Assembly (NCBI GenBank): GCA_963839475.1
Contig: CAWIVH010000013.1
Coordinates: 806,001-870,000 of the forward strand
Length of the DNA: 64,000 nucleotides
Reading direction: 5' to 3'
DNA from: CAWIVH01 sp963839475
GTDB lineage: Bacteria; Acidobacteriota; UBA6911
A model generated the notes under the pieces. It was given only the letters and a program-made list of their open reading frames with translations. It did no database searches and had not been told where the DNA came from. Numbering within the stretch: the stretch's first letter is position 1; every line of letters begins with the position of its first letter. Of this stretch, positions 7,877 through 17,039 are shown piece after piece. Both the position numbers and the translations under genes were made by a program.

Positions 7877-8722
7877 ATGGATACACTGTTCACTCACATT
7901 GGAATCGTCGGCGTGGGATTGATTGGCGGCTCCCTCGGCCAGGCACTCTCCCGGGTACTGCCGGACGCTAGAATCACGGGAGTAGGGCGCGATGAAGCGA
8001 GGTTGAAGCTGGCCGTCCGGATGGGAGCCATTCACGATTTCAGCCTGGATCCCCCGGCGGCATTCCCTGAATTTGACTTGGTGATTTTCGCCACGCCGGT
8101 GGAAAACATCATTGGCTCGCTGCAGAAGTGTGCCTGTTGCTTTTCTCCCGGGACCCTGGTCACGGACGCAGGCAGCACCAAAAGAGCGATATGCCGCGCC
8201 GCATGGGAGAATTTTCCCCCGACCGTGGAGTTTATCGGCGGTCACCCCATTGCCGGCAGGGAAGTTGCCGGAGTTGAGAACTGCCTGCCCGATCTCTTTA
8301 AGAATGCTCCTTATGTGATATGTCCGGCGCCCGGCGGTGAGAGTCAGGGTTTGGAGCGGCTGAAGGTGATCGTGCAGCGTATTGGCGCGAGGCCCGTGCT
8401 GATGCCTCCTGAAGATCATGACCGGGCGATTGCCCGGGTCAGCCATTTGCCCCAATTGGTGTCAACAGCACTGGCGACCCTCACGCGGATGGAAGATCTG
8501 GAAATATCCGGATCCGGGCTTAGAGACATGCTGAGGCTGGCAGGAAGTGGATTTGACGTCTGGCGGGGAATTCTGGACACCAATTCGGATAATATCGATT
8601 CGGCCTTGGATGAAATGATCCGCTGCCTTCACCAGTTCCGTGAGAGGCTGGCGGCTGGAGGGCTCGCCGAAGAATTTGACCGGGCGCAGGAGTGTTACTC
8701 AAAAGTGCGGGGCAAACGCTGA
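7877..8722 (+). CDS. tyrA: Prephenate dehydrogenase
   Basis: This enzyme oxidatively decarboxylates prephenate to 4-hydroxyphenylpyruvate for tyrosine synthesis. The 281-residue protein starts with the NAD(P)-binding GIVGVGLIGGSLGQ and has the family motifs IFATPVENI, DAGSTK, FIGGHPIAGREVAG and SHLPQLVSTAL. It lacks chorismate mutase or ACT domains, so it is the short single-domain type; arogenate specificity cannot be excluded. It follows trpA by 15 bases and is probably the last gene of the trp transcript. Its stop codon lies inside the 16-pair inverted repeat at 8718-8760. Confidence 0.93.
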   Translation: MDTLFTHIGIVGVGLIGGSLGQALSRVLPDARITGVGRDEARLKLAVRMGAIHDFSLDPPAAFPEFDLVIFATPVENIIGSLQKCACCFSPGTLVTDAGSTKRAICRAAWENFPPTVEFIGGHPIAGREVAGVENCLPDLFKNAPYVICPAPGGESQGLERLKVIVQRIGARPVLMPPEDHDRAIARVSHLPQLVSTALATLTRMEDLEISGSGLRDMLRLAGSGFDVWRGILDTNSDNIDSALDEMIRCLHQFRERLAAGGLAEEFDRAQECYSKVRGKR

Positions 8723-8760
8723 ATCCGCGGAAGCTGATGAGATACTTCCGCGGATTCAGC
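8718..8760. terminator. Bidirectional terminator between tyrA and rho
   Basis: A perfect 16-pair inverted repeat (8718-8733 with 8745-8760) with an 11-base loop lies between the convergent tyrA and rho genes and includes the tyrA stop codon. There is no clean T-tract on either strand. Its position fits a shared transcription end or an RNA 3' stabiliser. Confidence 0.6.
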
Positions 8761-8778
8761 GAGAGAAGCCATTAGGCG

Positions 8779-10239
8779 TTAGCCTCCGGAAAGCGATGAG
8801 AGAAACTCTCCGTTCGTCTTGGTCTTGGACAGCTTCTCCAGCAGCAGTTCCATGCTCTCGGTGACCGAGAGCGGATTGAGGACCTTCCGGAGAATCCAGA
8901 TCCGGTTGAGATCGGAGCTGGGAAGCAGGAGTTCCTCCTTCCGCGTGCCCGATTTGTTGATGTCGATTGCCGGGAAGACGCGGCGGTCGACCAGCTTGCG
9001 GTCCAGATGGAGCTCCATGTTGCCGGTTCCTTTGAATTCCTCGAAAATGACGTCATCCATCCGGCTCCCCGTATCGATCAGGGCGGTAGCGATGATGGTC
9101 AGGCTTCCCCCTTCCTCGATATTCCTTGCGGCGCCAAAGAATCGTTTTGGCCGCTGGAGTGCGTTGCTGTCAACACCACCCGAAAGCACCTTTCCGCTTG
9201 GGGGCACTATGGTGTTGTAAGCCCGGGCCAGCCTGGTAATGCTGTCGAGCAGAATCACGACGTCCCGCTTATGCTCGACAAATCGTTTGGCTTTTTCCAG
9301 GACCATTTCAGCAACCTGCACATGGCGCGCCGCCGGTTCGTCGAAAGTGGAGCTGATGACTTCACCTTTGACGGAGCGCTGCATGTCGGTTACCTCTTCC
9401 GGCCGTTCATCGATCAGCAGAACGATCAGTACCACTTCGGGATGGTTCCTTGCGATGGAGTTCGCAATGCTCTGCAGAAGCATGGTTTTGCCGGTGCGCG
9501 GCGGAGATACGATCAGCCCGCGCTGGCCCTTGCCGATTGGGGCCAGCATATCCATGACGCGCCCCGACAGGTTATCGGGAGCGGTTTCGAGCCGGAAAGC
9601 CTCATGCGGATAAAGGGGCGTGAGGTTGTCAAAAAAGATTTTGTCTTTGGCGGCGTCGGGATGCTCGAAATTGACGGCCTCCACCTTGATCAGGGCGAAG
9701 TATCTTTCACCGTCTTTGGGCGGCCGGATCTGTCCGGAAACAGTATCTCCCGTTCGGAGATCGAATTTTCGGATCTGAGAGGGCGAAACATAAATATCAT
9801 CCGGTCCCGGCAGGTAATTGTAATCGGGAGCCCGGAGGAATCCGAATCCCTCGGGGAGGCATTCGAGCACACCCTCTGAAAAGATCAGCCCGCTCTGTTC
9901 GGTTTGCGCCTTCAATATCTGGAAAATCAGCTCCTGCTTGCGCATCCCCGTATAGCCGGGAACGTTGAGATCTTTCGCCACCTGAGTCAGGGTGGAGATG
10001 TTCATCTCTTTCAGATCCCGGATGTTCAGATGGCCATTTTCCCGTCCAGCCTCGCGGCTGGTTTCACGCGGCACTTCGCGGACGGGTTCCGGGCTGGCTT
10101 CGCGCGCACTTTCGCGCGCAGCCTCCCGGTTGGCCTCTCGGGCGCTGGCGCGGCTGCTTTCGCGGCCGTTCTCGCCCCGGCTTTCCTTGCTTTCCTGTTT
10201 TTCTCTGCTCTCTCTTCGACGTTGCGTCGGTTCGGACAT
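8779..10239 (-). CDS. rho: Transcription termination factor Rho
   Basis: Rho is the hexameric RNA-dependent ATPase that ends transcription. The 486-residue protein has the Rho N-terminal domain from about residue 72 (NIRDLKEMN), the RNA-binding cold-shock fold with EGFGFLRAPDYNYLPGPDD, and the ATPase core with Walker A SPPRTGKTMLL and DSITRLARAYN. Residues 1-70 are a low-complexity extension rich in Arg, Glu, Ser and Ala with many RE and ARE repeats, which makes the protein longer than the 419 residues of E. coli Rho. A GGAGG sequence lies about nine bases before the ATG, inside a small hairpin. It is the last gene in the tig to rho series. Confidence 0.97.
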   Translation of the reverse strand: MSEPTQRRRESREKQESKESRGENGRESSRASAREANREAARESAREASPEPVREVPRETSREAGRENGHLNIRDLKEMNISTLTQVAKDLNVPGYTGMRKQELIFQILKAQTEQSGLIFSEGVLECLPEGFGFLRAPDYNYLPGPDDIYVSPSQIRKFDLRTGDTVSGQIRPPKDGERYFALIKVEAVNFEHPDAAKDKIFFDNLTPLYPHEAFRLETAPDNLSGRVMDMLAPIGKGQRGLIVSPPRTGKTMLLQSIANSIARNHPEVVLIVLLIDERPEEVTDMQRSVKGEVISSTFDEPAARHVQVAEMVLEKAKRFVEHKRDVVILLDSITRLARAYNTIVPPSGKVLSGGVDSNALQRPKRFFGAARNIEEGGSLTIIATALIDTGSRMDDVIFEEFKGTGNMELHLDRKLVDRRVFPAIDINKSGTRKEELLLPSSDLNRIWILRKVLNPLSVTESMELLLEKLSKTKTNGEFLSSLSGG

Positions 10240-10248
10240 AAGTAACTA

Positions 10249-10261
10249 CCCTCCATGAGGG
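10249..10261 (-). promoter_or_regulatory. Small hairpin covering the rho Shine-Dalgarno
   Basis: CCCTC and GAGGG flank a three-base loop immediately upstream of rho. In the rho mRNA the GAGGG strand is the likely Shine-Dalgarno sequence. The stem is short, so the effect on translation may be slight. Confidence 0.3.
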
Positions 10262-10299
10262 AGAGTTGCGGTAGGTTAACGGTTTGACTCTCGGGGAAT

Positions 10300-10902
10300 T
10301 CATTCGACGGATGATGCCGAGCTAACGCTCTCTATCATCCGTATCCAGATTTCGTTACATCCGATGCCAGTTACCGCGGAGGCCAGGATCACCGGTTTGC
10401 CGCCAAATGCGCTGGAGATTTTACGCTTCTGGTTCACCTTTTCGTTGCCCGACAGTTTGTCGGCCTTCGTGGCGACTACCAGTCGCGGAACCTCCAGGAA
10501 GTCTAGCCATTCCGACAGCTCCAGGTCCAGCTTTGTGGGCTGCAATCTTGCATCCACAAGATGGAGAACCATGGAAATTACAGAACGGTCCCGAAAGTAT
10601 GCTTCAATTAAACGCTTCCACTCTGCACTCGCGCTTTTTCCAACCTTCGCGTAGCCGAATCCCGGCAGGTCGACGACGAAAAAGGCGCGATTGAATCGGT
10701 AAAAATTGATGCTTTGGGTCTTGCCCGGTGTTGAACTTGTCCGGGCCAACCCTTTCTTCCCTGCCAACTTGTTGATCAAGCTGGATTTACCAACATTGGA
10801 CCTTCCCGCCAATACCACCTCGGGAATGCCGGGGGGCGGAATATCCTTGCTGGAAAATGCTGTTGTAACTATTTCAGCCTGCATGTGCTCGAAGTTAACC
10901 AC
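10300..10902 (-). CDS. engB: Ribosome biogenesis GTPase EngB/YsxC
   Basis: EngB is an essential TRAFAC GTPase that helps assemble the large ribosomal subunit. The 200-residue protein carries the P-loop AGRSNVGKSSLIN, the G2/G3 elements TSSTPGKTQSINF and DLPGFGYA, and the G4 motif ATKADKL. Two starts are possible: a GTG at 10902 and an ATG at 10884; the shorter one matches the usual N-terminus better. It lies 148 bases downstream of lon and 60 bases upstream of rho on the same strand, so it may be part of the same transcript. Confidence 0.95.
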   Translation of the reverse strand: MVNFEHMQAEIVTTAFSSKDIPPPGIPEVVLAGRSNVGKSSLINKLAGKKGLARTSSTPGKTQSINFYRFNRAFFVVDLPGFGYAKVGKSASAEWKRLIEAYFRDRSVISMVLHLVDARLQPTKLDLELSEWLDFLEVPRLVVATKADKLSGNEKVNQKRKISSAFGGKPVILASAVTGIGCNEIWIRMIESVSSASSVE

Positions 10903-11050
10903 AACGCTTCAGACCGGAGTGTGTACAATCTGAATGCACGACGGCTGAACGGCCAATTGTTATTGATAACGCGCCGGGTACCTTCCCCCGCAACTGCGTT
11001 GGGGCGTCTTCTCCCGCATCGGAGGCGCCGATCAGGTGCGGCGGGCAAGA

Positions 11051-13450
11051 TCAATGAGCTATATTTTCGTTCGGCCGGTTGCCCTTGAGGTCGGGAATTT
11101 CGGGAACCTGACCCTGCGGGGTCGGCTCTCTTTCCAGGGCGACCTGGAGCACTTCATCCATGGTTTCGACCAGCTTCACCTGCATGGTTTCCAGGATATC
11201 CTTCGGGATGTCCTGCAGGTCCTTTTCGTTTTCCTTGGGCAAAATGACGCACTTGATGCCGGCGCGGTGAGCGGCGAGCAGTTTTTCTTTCACTCCACCT
11301 ATCGGCAGCACCTTGCCTCGCAAGGTTATTTCTCCAGTCATCGCCACGTCATTACGAACGGGTATTCTGGTCAGCGCCGATACCAAGGTCGTGGCCATGG
11401 TGATTCCGGCGGAGGGCCCGTCTTTTGGGATGGCTCCTTCCGGGATGTGGATGTGCAGGTCCATTTTGCGATAGAAGTCTCGTCCTATCCCGTATTTTGC
11501 GGCGCGGCTCCGCACAAAGGTCATGGCTGCGCGGGCCGATTCCTGCATTACTTCGCCAAGTTTGCCCGTCATCGTGAGCTGGCCTCGGCCCTCGACGAGC
11601 GTGGCTTCGGTCATCAGCACCTCACCCCCGACTTCAGTCCAGGCCAAACCTGTGGCAAGCCCGACCTGATTGATCTCCAGCACCCCCTGCTGCCTGAACT
11701 TCGGTTTTCCCAGGAGTTTCTCTACCACGTCCGCCGTGATCTTGCACTGGTTTTCTTCATTTACCACGATCTTCTTCGCGGTTTTCCGGCATACGTTGGC
11801 GATTTCCCGTTCGAGGTTGCGGACGCCGGATTCGCGGGTGTAGCTGCGGATCAGCGACAGGATGCCCTCGTCGGTGATCTGGATCTGTTCCGGTTTGAGG
11901 CCGTTAGCTTCCACCTGTTTCTTTGCGAGGAAGCGCTTTCCGATCTCCAACTTTTCGAGTTCGGTGTATCCGGAGAGCTGAATGACCTCCATCCGGTCCT
12001 GCAGCGGGCGTGGAATAGTGTGCAGGACGTTCGCTGTGGCGATGAACATCACCATAGACAGGTCGAATTCCGTGTCCAAATAGTGGTCGACGAACATGTG
12101 ATTCTGTTCCGGGTCCAGAACTTCGAGCAGCGCGGCTGACGGATCCCCGCGGAAATCCATGCTCATTTTGTCCACCTCGTCGAGCATGAAAACCGGATTT
12201 TTCGTCCCCGCTTTTTTCAGGTACTGAATGATCTGGCCGGGAAGTGCCCCGATGTAGGTTCGCCTGTGGCCCCGGATTTCCGCCTCGTCGCGGACTCCGC
12301 CCAGTGACAATCGCACAAACTGCCTTCCGGTCGCCCTCGCGATCGATTTTCCCAGGGAGGTTTTGCCCACTCCCGGGGGGCCGACAAAACAAAGAATTGT
12401 TCCCTGGGGCTTCTTGACCAGGCTGCGCACCGCCAGGAACTCCAGGATCCGGTCCTTGATTTTATCAAGGCCATAGTGATCCTCTTCGAGCACCTGCATC
12501 GCATATTTCATGTCGCGGATTTCTCGGGATTTCTTGTTCCACGGCATTGCGAGCAGCCAGTCCAGGTAGGTGCGGGACACTGTTGATTCGGCGGACATCG
12601 GCGGCATCATCTCCAGCCGCTGGATCTCCTTCATGGCCTTTTCATGGGCATCTTTCGGCATTTTTGCCGAATCAACCTGCTTTTTGAGCTCGTCGATCTC
12701 GTTTTTTTCGTCTTTGCGGCCCAGTTCTTTCTGGATCGCCTTCATCTTTTCATTGAGATAGTATTCTTTCTGAGCTCTTTCCATCTGGCGCTTGACGCGC
12801 CCCTGAATGTTGCGATCGACCTTGATCTTCTCAATTTCTATTTCGATGATCTCGTTGATTTTCTCGATCCGTTCGGCCAGGTCGATCGTTTCAAGCAGCT
12901 GCTGTTTTTCTTCGATGCTGATGGGCAGATTTGCGCAAATATTGTCCGCAAGCTTGGAGGGCTCGAAGGTTTTCATCGAGTTCAATATCGCGTCATAATT
13001 GACGTGATGGCTTAGCTTCGAAAACTGCTCAAAAACCGATTGGAGCCGTTTGACGAGCATGTTGGTGCGGGCGCTCGCCACCGACGATTCTTCAAGGAGT
13101 TCGACATCGGAGACAAAGAATCCCGGCTCGTGCGATACCTTAAAGGCGCGAACCCGTTGGAGTCCTTCGACCAGGACCTTAATGTTTCCATCGGACAACT
13201 TCACGCTCTGAACGATGTTCGCCACCGTTCCTACACTGTAGATATCTTTGGCTTTGGGTTCATCCACCGAGGCGTCCATCTGAGTCGCGAGCAGAACGCG
13301 TTTGGAGCCTTCGAGGGCAAATTCCAGGGCTCGCACGGAAGAGGGTCTTCCAATGACGAACGGAATCATCATGTGCGGAAAAACCACGACATCCCGGATC
13401 GGGATCATGGGCAATCGTTCAGTTCGGCGGTTTGATTCGTCTTGTATCAT
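11051..13450 (-). CDS. lon: ATP-dependent protease La (Lon)
   Basis: Lon degrades misfolded and regulatory proteins in the cytoplasm. The 799-residue protein shows the LonA order: N-terminal substrate domain (from PMIPIRDVVVFPHMMIPF), a coiled-coil middle rich in charged residues at about 185-280, the AAA+ module with Walker A FVGPPGVGKTSLGKS, and the C-terminal protease domain with the catalytic Ser in KDGPSAGITM and Lys in GGVKEKLLAA. The length is normal. Its start is seven bases after the clpX stop, so it is probably cotranscribed with tig, clpP and clpX. The 148-base gap downstream to engB shows no clear terminator. Confidence 0.98.
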   Translation of the reverse strand: MIQDESNRRTERLPMIPIRDVVVFPHMMIPFVIGRPSSVRALEFALEGSKRVLLATQMDASVDEPKAKDIYSVGTVANIVQSVKLSDGNIKVLVEGLQRVRAFKVSHEPGFFVSDVELLEESSVASARTNMLVKRLQSVFEQFSKLSHHVNYDAILNSMKTFEPSKLADNICANLPISIEEKQQLLETIDLAERIEKINEIIEIEIEKIKVDRNIQGRVKRQMERAQKEYYLNEKMKAIQKELGRKDEKNEIDELKKQVDSAKMPKDAHEKAMKEIQRLEMMPPMSAESTVSRTYLDWLLAMPWNKKSREIRDMKYAMQVLEEDHYGLDKIKDRILEFLAVRSLVKKPQGTILCFVGPPGVGKTSLGKSIARATGRQFVRLSLGGVRDEAEIRGHRRTYIGALPGQIIQYLKKAGTKNPVFMLDEVDKMSMDFRGDPSAALLEVLDPEQNHMFVDHYLDTEFDLSMVMFIATANVLHTIPRPLQDRMEVIQLSGYTELEKLEIGKRFLAKKQVEANGLKPEQIQITDEGILSLIRSYTRESGVRNLEREIANVCRKTAKKIVVNEENQCKITADVVEKLLGKPKFRQQGVLEINQVGLATGLAWTEVGGEVLMTEATLVEGRGQLTMTGKLGEVMQESARAAMTFVRSRAAKYGIGRDFYRKMDLHIHIPEGAIPKDGPSAGITMATTLVSALTRIPVRNDVAMTGEITLRGKVLPIGGVKEKLLAAHRAGIKCVILPKENEKDLQDIPKDILETMQVKLVETMDEVLQVALEREPTPQGQVPEIPDLKGNRPNENIAH

Positions 13451-13457
13451 GCGGGGA

Positions 13458-14699
13458 TTAACCGGCTTTTTCTAAAAGTGCGAATACAATATCTTTATTT
13501 TCAACCATTTCGCGAGTTACGACGAATTCCTTGACCTTTTTCTGCGATGGTAGCTGGTACATGACATCCAACATGAGGTCTTCAAGGATAATTTTGAGGC
13601 CTCGGGCGCCCATTTTGCGCTCCAGGGCCAGGTTGGCCACGGAGTTAACGGCTTCGTCCGTAAATCTGAGTTTGACGTTTTCGAATTCGAACAGCTTCTG
13701 GTACTGGCGTACTAATGCATTTTTGGGTTTGGTCAGTATTTCAACCAAGGCTGCCTGGTCGAGGTCCGATAGGGAACCGACGACCGGGAGACGCCCCACA
13801 AACTCCGGGATCAATCCGTATTTGATCAAATCGCGAGGTTCAACCCGTTCCAGGATATTCGCCGGTGCTGGACGCGCCCCGGATTTTTCCTTTTTATTGT
13901 TGGAGAGGAATCCGAGGCTCTTTCGGCCTACACGCCGTTCGATGATCTTATCCAGCCCCACGAAGGCGCCGCCGCAGAGAAAGAGGATGTTGGTGGTGTC
14001 GATTTGAATGAATTCCTGGTGGGGGTGTTTGCGACCTCCCTGGGGAGGAACATTGGCTACCGTTCCTTCGAGAATCTTCAAGAGCGCCTGCTGAACTCCC
14101 TCGCCCGATACGTCCCTGGTAATGGATGGATTCTCGTCTTTGCGCGCAATCTTGTCGATTTCGTCGATGTATACGATCCCCTGCTGGCATTTTTCCCTGT
14201 CGCCGCCGGCATTTTGAAGCAGCTTGAGGATAATGTTCTCAACATCCTCTCCGACATAGCCTGCCTCGGTGAGGGTCGTGGCATCCACGATGGCAAATGG
14301 AACCGAAAGCATTTTCGCCAGAGTCTGGGCCAGAAGAGTCTTTCCGGTCCCGGTGGGACCGATCAGCAGGACGTTGCTCTTCTGGAGCTCGAGATCGCCG
14401 CGCTTTTTGCTGATTTCAAGCCGTTTGTAATGATTGTAGACGGCTACCGCCAGCTTCTTTTTGGTGATCTCCTGGCCAATGACGTACAGATCAAGGAATT
14501 CCTTGATTTCCTGAGGTTTGGGAAGCTTTTCCCCGATAGGAGAGGTTACGACGTCGTCCGCGATGATTTCGTTGCAGACATCTACACACTCGTCGCAGAT
14601 GTAAACGGTCGGACCGGCGATGAGCTTTTTGACGTCGTTCTGGCTTTTAGAGCAAAACGAACATCGTAGAACATCGTCGCGTTCGTCGTCTTTTCTCAA
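13458..14699 (-). CDS. clpX: ClpXP protease ATP-binding subunit ClpX
   Basis: ClpX unfolds substrates and feeds them to ClpP. The 413-residue protein has the N-terminal zinc-binding domain (CSFC and CDEC pairs), Walker A GPTGTGKTLLAQ, Walker B IVYIDEIDKI, and the ClpP-binding loop, which reads LGF instead of the more common IGF. The start codon is TTG with a well-placed GGAGG sequence seven bases before it. It lies 30 bases after clpP and 7 before lon on the same strand. Confidence 0.98.
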   Translation of the reverse strand: MRKDDERDDVLRCSFCSKSQNDVKKLIAGPTVYICDECVDVCNEIIADDVVTSPIGEKLPKPQEIKEFLDLYVIGQEITKKKLAVAVYNHYKRLEISKKRGDLELQKSNVLLIGPTGTGKTLLAQTLAKMLSVPFAIVDATTLTEAGYVGEDVENIILKLLQNAGGDREKCQQGIVYIDEIDKIARKDENPSITRDVSGEGVQQALLKILEGTVANVPPQGGRKHPHQEFIQIDTTNILFLCGGAFVGLDKIIERRVGRKSLGFLSNNKKEKSGARPAPANILERVEPRDLIKYGLIPEFVGRLPVVGSLSDLDQAALVEILTKPKNALVRQYQKLFEFENVKLRFTDEAVNSVANLALERKMGARGLKIILEDLMLDVMYQLPSQKKVKEFVVTREMVENKDIVFALLEKAG

Positions 14700-14729
14700 G
14701 AGGGTCCTCCAACGTGCAGAAAAGCCATC

Positions 14730-15317
14730 CTATTCTTTTCTGAAGATCACCTGATCCACTACACCGTATTCTTTGGCCTGTTCCGCGGTCATGATGTAAT
14801 CACGCTCTACATCCTTTTCGATCTTTTCAAATACCTGTCCGCAGTGCTTTGCCAGAATCCGGTTCATAGACTCACGCAGTCGCAGGATTTCCCTGGCGTG
14901 TATGTCGATGTCGGTTGCCTGACCAGCAAGGCCGCTCATGGAGGGCTGATGGATCAGTATCCTGGAGTTCGGTAGAGCAAAACGCTTGCCGGGAGCGCCC
15001 GCCGCCAGCAGGAGAGCCCCCATGCTCGCCGCCTGGCCGACGCAAATCGTGGTGACATCCGGTCGGATGAATTGCATGGTGTCATAGATCGCCATGCCCG
15101 CTGAGATGGATCCTCCGGGAGAATTGATGTACAACGAGATGTCTTTCTCCGGGTCCTCAGCTTCCAGGAACAACAACTGTGCGGTCACCAGGTTTGCCAC
15201 GGCATCGTCGATAGGAGTGCCAAGAAAAATAATATTGTCCTTCAGGAGGCGCGAGTAGATGTCGTAAGCGCGCTCACCTCTATTGGTCTGTTCGACCACC
15301 ATGGGAATCAGTGCCAA
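14730..15317 (-). CDS. clpP: ClpP protease proteolytic subunit
   Basis: ClpP forms the serine-peptidase chamber of ClpXP. The 195-residue protein has the canonical N-terminus ALIPMVVEQTNRGERAYDI, the catalytic Ser in GQAASMGALL, the His in ILIHQPSMSG and the C-terminal Asp region. The start is TTG (15317), because the conserved N-terminal loop begins there and the next ATG, five codons later, would remove part of it. It follows tig after six bases and precedes clpX, the common order. Confidence 0.98.
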   Translation of the reverse strand: MALIPMVVEQTNRGERAYDIYSRLLKDNIIFLGTPIDDAVANLVTAQLLFLEAEDPEKDISLYINSPGGSISAGMAIYDTMQFIRPDVTTICVGQAASMGALLLAAGAPGKRFALPNSRILIHQPSMSGLAGQATDIDIHAREILRLRESMNRILAKHCGQVFEKIEKDVERDYIMTAEQAKEYGVVDQVIFRKE

Positions 15318-15323
15318 AGCTAG

Positions 15324-16595
15324 TTACCCCCGGCTAATAGTAGCATTGCGAAACATGAAATCAAGCGCCTTATTTCGGCGTAAATGCTCCTTAAAACCTT
15401 CCATGCGATGGTCTTTTTCAAACTGGGCGCGCAGCGCCGACGCCGATTTTCCGCTGCCTTCAGCCAGTTTTTGAAATTCGGCTTCTATCTCATCTTCTGC
15501 CGCTTCCAGCTTTTCCTGCACCGCCACCTTATCCAGCACAATCATGCGCTTGACCGCCTGGACTGCAGCAGGACGCTCTTCTTCCAGGACTTTTCCCCAG
15601 TTGACGGAGGTCTTATTGATATCGATGCCCTGTCGGGCAAGTGTGGCGGCCATTCTCCTGGCATGGTTTTCAAGCTCTTCTTCAACCAGGCAATCAGGCG
15701 CATCACACGGATTGCGCTTTACGACTTCATCAATCAGAGTCTCCCTGGCTTTCTTTTCGGCATTTCGCTCGCCCTTCGTTATCAAATCATCGCGCAAACG
15801 GTCCCGAAGTTTGGCCAGAGTTTCGACGCCAAGGTCCTTAGCAAAATCATCATTCAATTCGGCGAGCTGTTTTTGCTTCACATCTTTGATGGTTACACGA
15901 TAATGAACCAGCTTGCCGGCAAACCGTTTCCGGTGATAATCTTCCGGGTAGGTTACGTCAAATGACCGCTCTTCTCCAGCTTTCGCACCCCGGACATTCG
16001 CCGAAAAGGTTTCGTTGGCTTCAGGGCTTCCTACGACAAAGCTGACACCTTCCTCGTTTAGCTTTTTCGCAACGCCTTCGAACGTGCCTTCGACATCCAT
16101 CACCACCATATGTCCGTCCTGAATTTCCCCTTCAACGGGAATAAAGTGGGCGAACTGGTTTCTGAGGGACTCCAGGGATTCGTCGACGTCTTTGTCCTCA
16201 ATCGGTTTTATCTCAACCGCGATATCTACCCCCTGATAATCTTTGACTTCCAGCGGAGGCAAAATTTCAAAGGAAAGTGTGAAGCGGAGCGGTTCGCCGG
16301 GCTCATTTTTGAGATCCTTGATGGCTGGCTCCGCCAGTGGGCTCAAGTTATTTTCTTTTATAACTTTATGCCAGCTTTCCTGGATGATGTCATGTGTGGC
16401 TTCACTTCGGATATCAGCGGCGTAGCGCTGACGGACGATGCTGAGCGGCACCTTCCCGGGCCGAAATCCCGGAACCTTAGCCCGCTGGGCGAACTTCTTC
16501 GCCAGGATCTCTATGTCCTGTTCCAACCGCTCTACGGGAACTTCTCCCACGAGCTCTCTTTTGCAGCCGCTGATTTCGACGATTTGGAAGTTCAA
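15324..16595 (-). CDS. tig: Trigger factor
   Basis: Trigger factor is the ribosome-associated chaperone and prolyl isomerase for nascent chains. The 423-residue protein has the ribosome-binding domain with the signature GFRPGKVP, then the peptidyl-prolyl isomerase domain at about 150-240, and the C-terminal helical chaperone domain. The start appears to be TTG, since the N-terminus NFQIVEISGCKREL aligns with the family there and no ATG is near. It is the first gene of the tig-clpP-clpX-lon series. Confidence 0.96.
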   Translation of the reverse strand: MNFQIVEISGCKRELVGEVPVERLEQDIEILAKKFAQRAKVPGFRPGKVPLSIVRQRYAADIRSEATHDIIQESWHKVIKENNLSPLAEPAIKDLKNEPGEPLRFTLSFEILPPLEVKDYQGVDIAVEIKPIEDKDVDESLESLRNQFAHFIPVEGEIQDGHMVVMDVEGTFEGVAKKLNEEGVSFVVGSPEANETFSANVRGAKAGEERSFDVTYPEDYHRKRFAGKLVHYRVTIKDVKQKQLAELNDDFAKDLGVETLAKLRDRLRDDLITKGERNAEKKARETLIDEVVKRNPCDAPDCLVEEELENHARRMAATLARQGIDINKTSVNWGKVLEEERPAAVQAVKRMIVLDKVAVQEKLEAAEDEIEAEFQKLAEGSGKSASALRAQFEKDHRMEGFKEHLRRNKALDFMFRNATISRG

Positions 16596-16714
16596 CTTGA
16601 TTTACCCGTTTTTAATTTGGATCGATTGGGCCTAAAGCCCTGAGCACTGCACTCTAACCCGTATTTCTTCCCGGCCAATATCCTTGGAATCTATGGGTTT
16701 CCGTAAGGGTGTCC

Positions 16715-16799
16715 TGGTGCGAAAGGGGGGAGTTGAACCCCCACCCCTTGCGGGACTGGATCCTAAGTCCAGCGCGTCTGCCAATTCCGCCACTTTCGC
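16715..16799 (-). tRNA. tRNA-Leu (anticodon TAG)
   Basis: Read on the minus strand, the gene starts GCGAAAGTGG and ends with CTTTCGC, giving a perfect seven-pair acceptor stem, then discriminator A and an encoded CCA (16715-16717). The anticodon arm has the CTGGA/TCCAG stem and the loop CTTAGGA, with anticodon TAG at 16763-16765. A long variable arm and the GGTTCAA T-loop complete the class II Leu tRNA. It lies between tig and queD. Confidence 0.96.
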
Positions 16800-17039
16800 A
16801 GAACTTCTTCCTCCAGGCTCATTCCCATGAATCCCGGTATCGAACTGGTTTCGGCCAAGGCGGGAAGTAGAGAAGCCAAAAGTACTTCGGAGCAACCATT
16901 CGCTAAACAAGGAAAAAATTTAACAAAGCGCCAGGGATGTGTCAACCGGATTGAGATTTCAAATGCCTTGCCTGGCTGCCTTCACAGGTCAATGGTACCA
17001 TACGAATTCCATAATCTGGGCAGGATAGGGAGGCGGGGT

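Noticed and set aside
11036..12139. 367-codon plus-strand frame opposite lon
   Set aside because: Shadow of the lon coding sequence.
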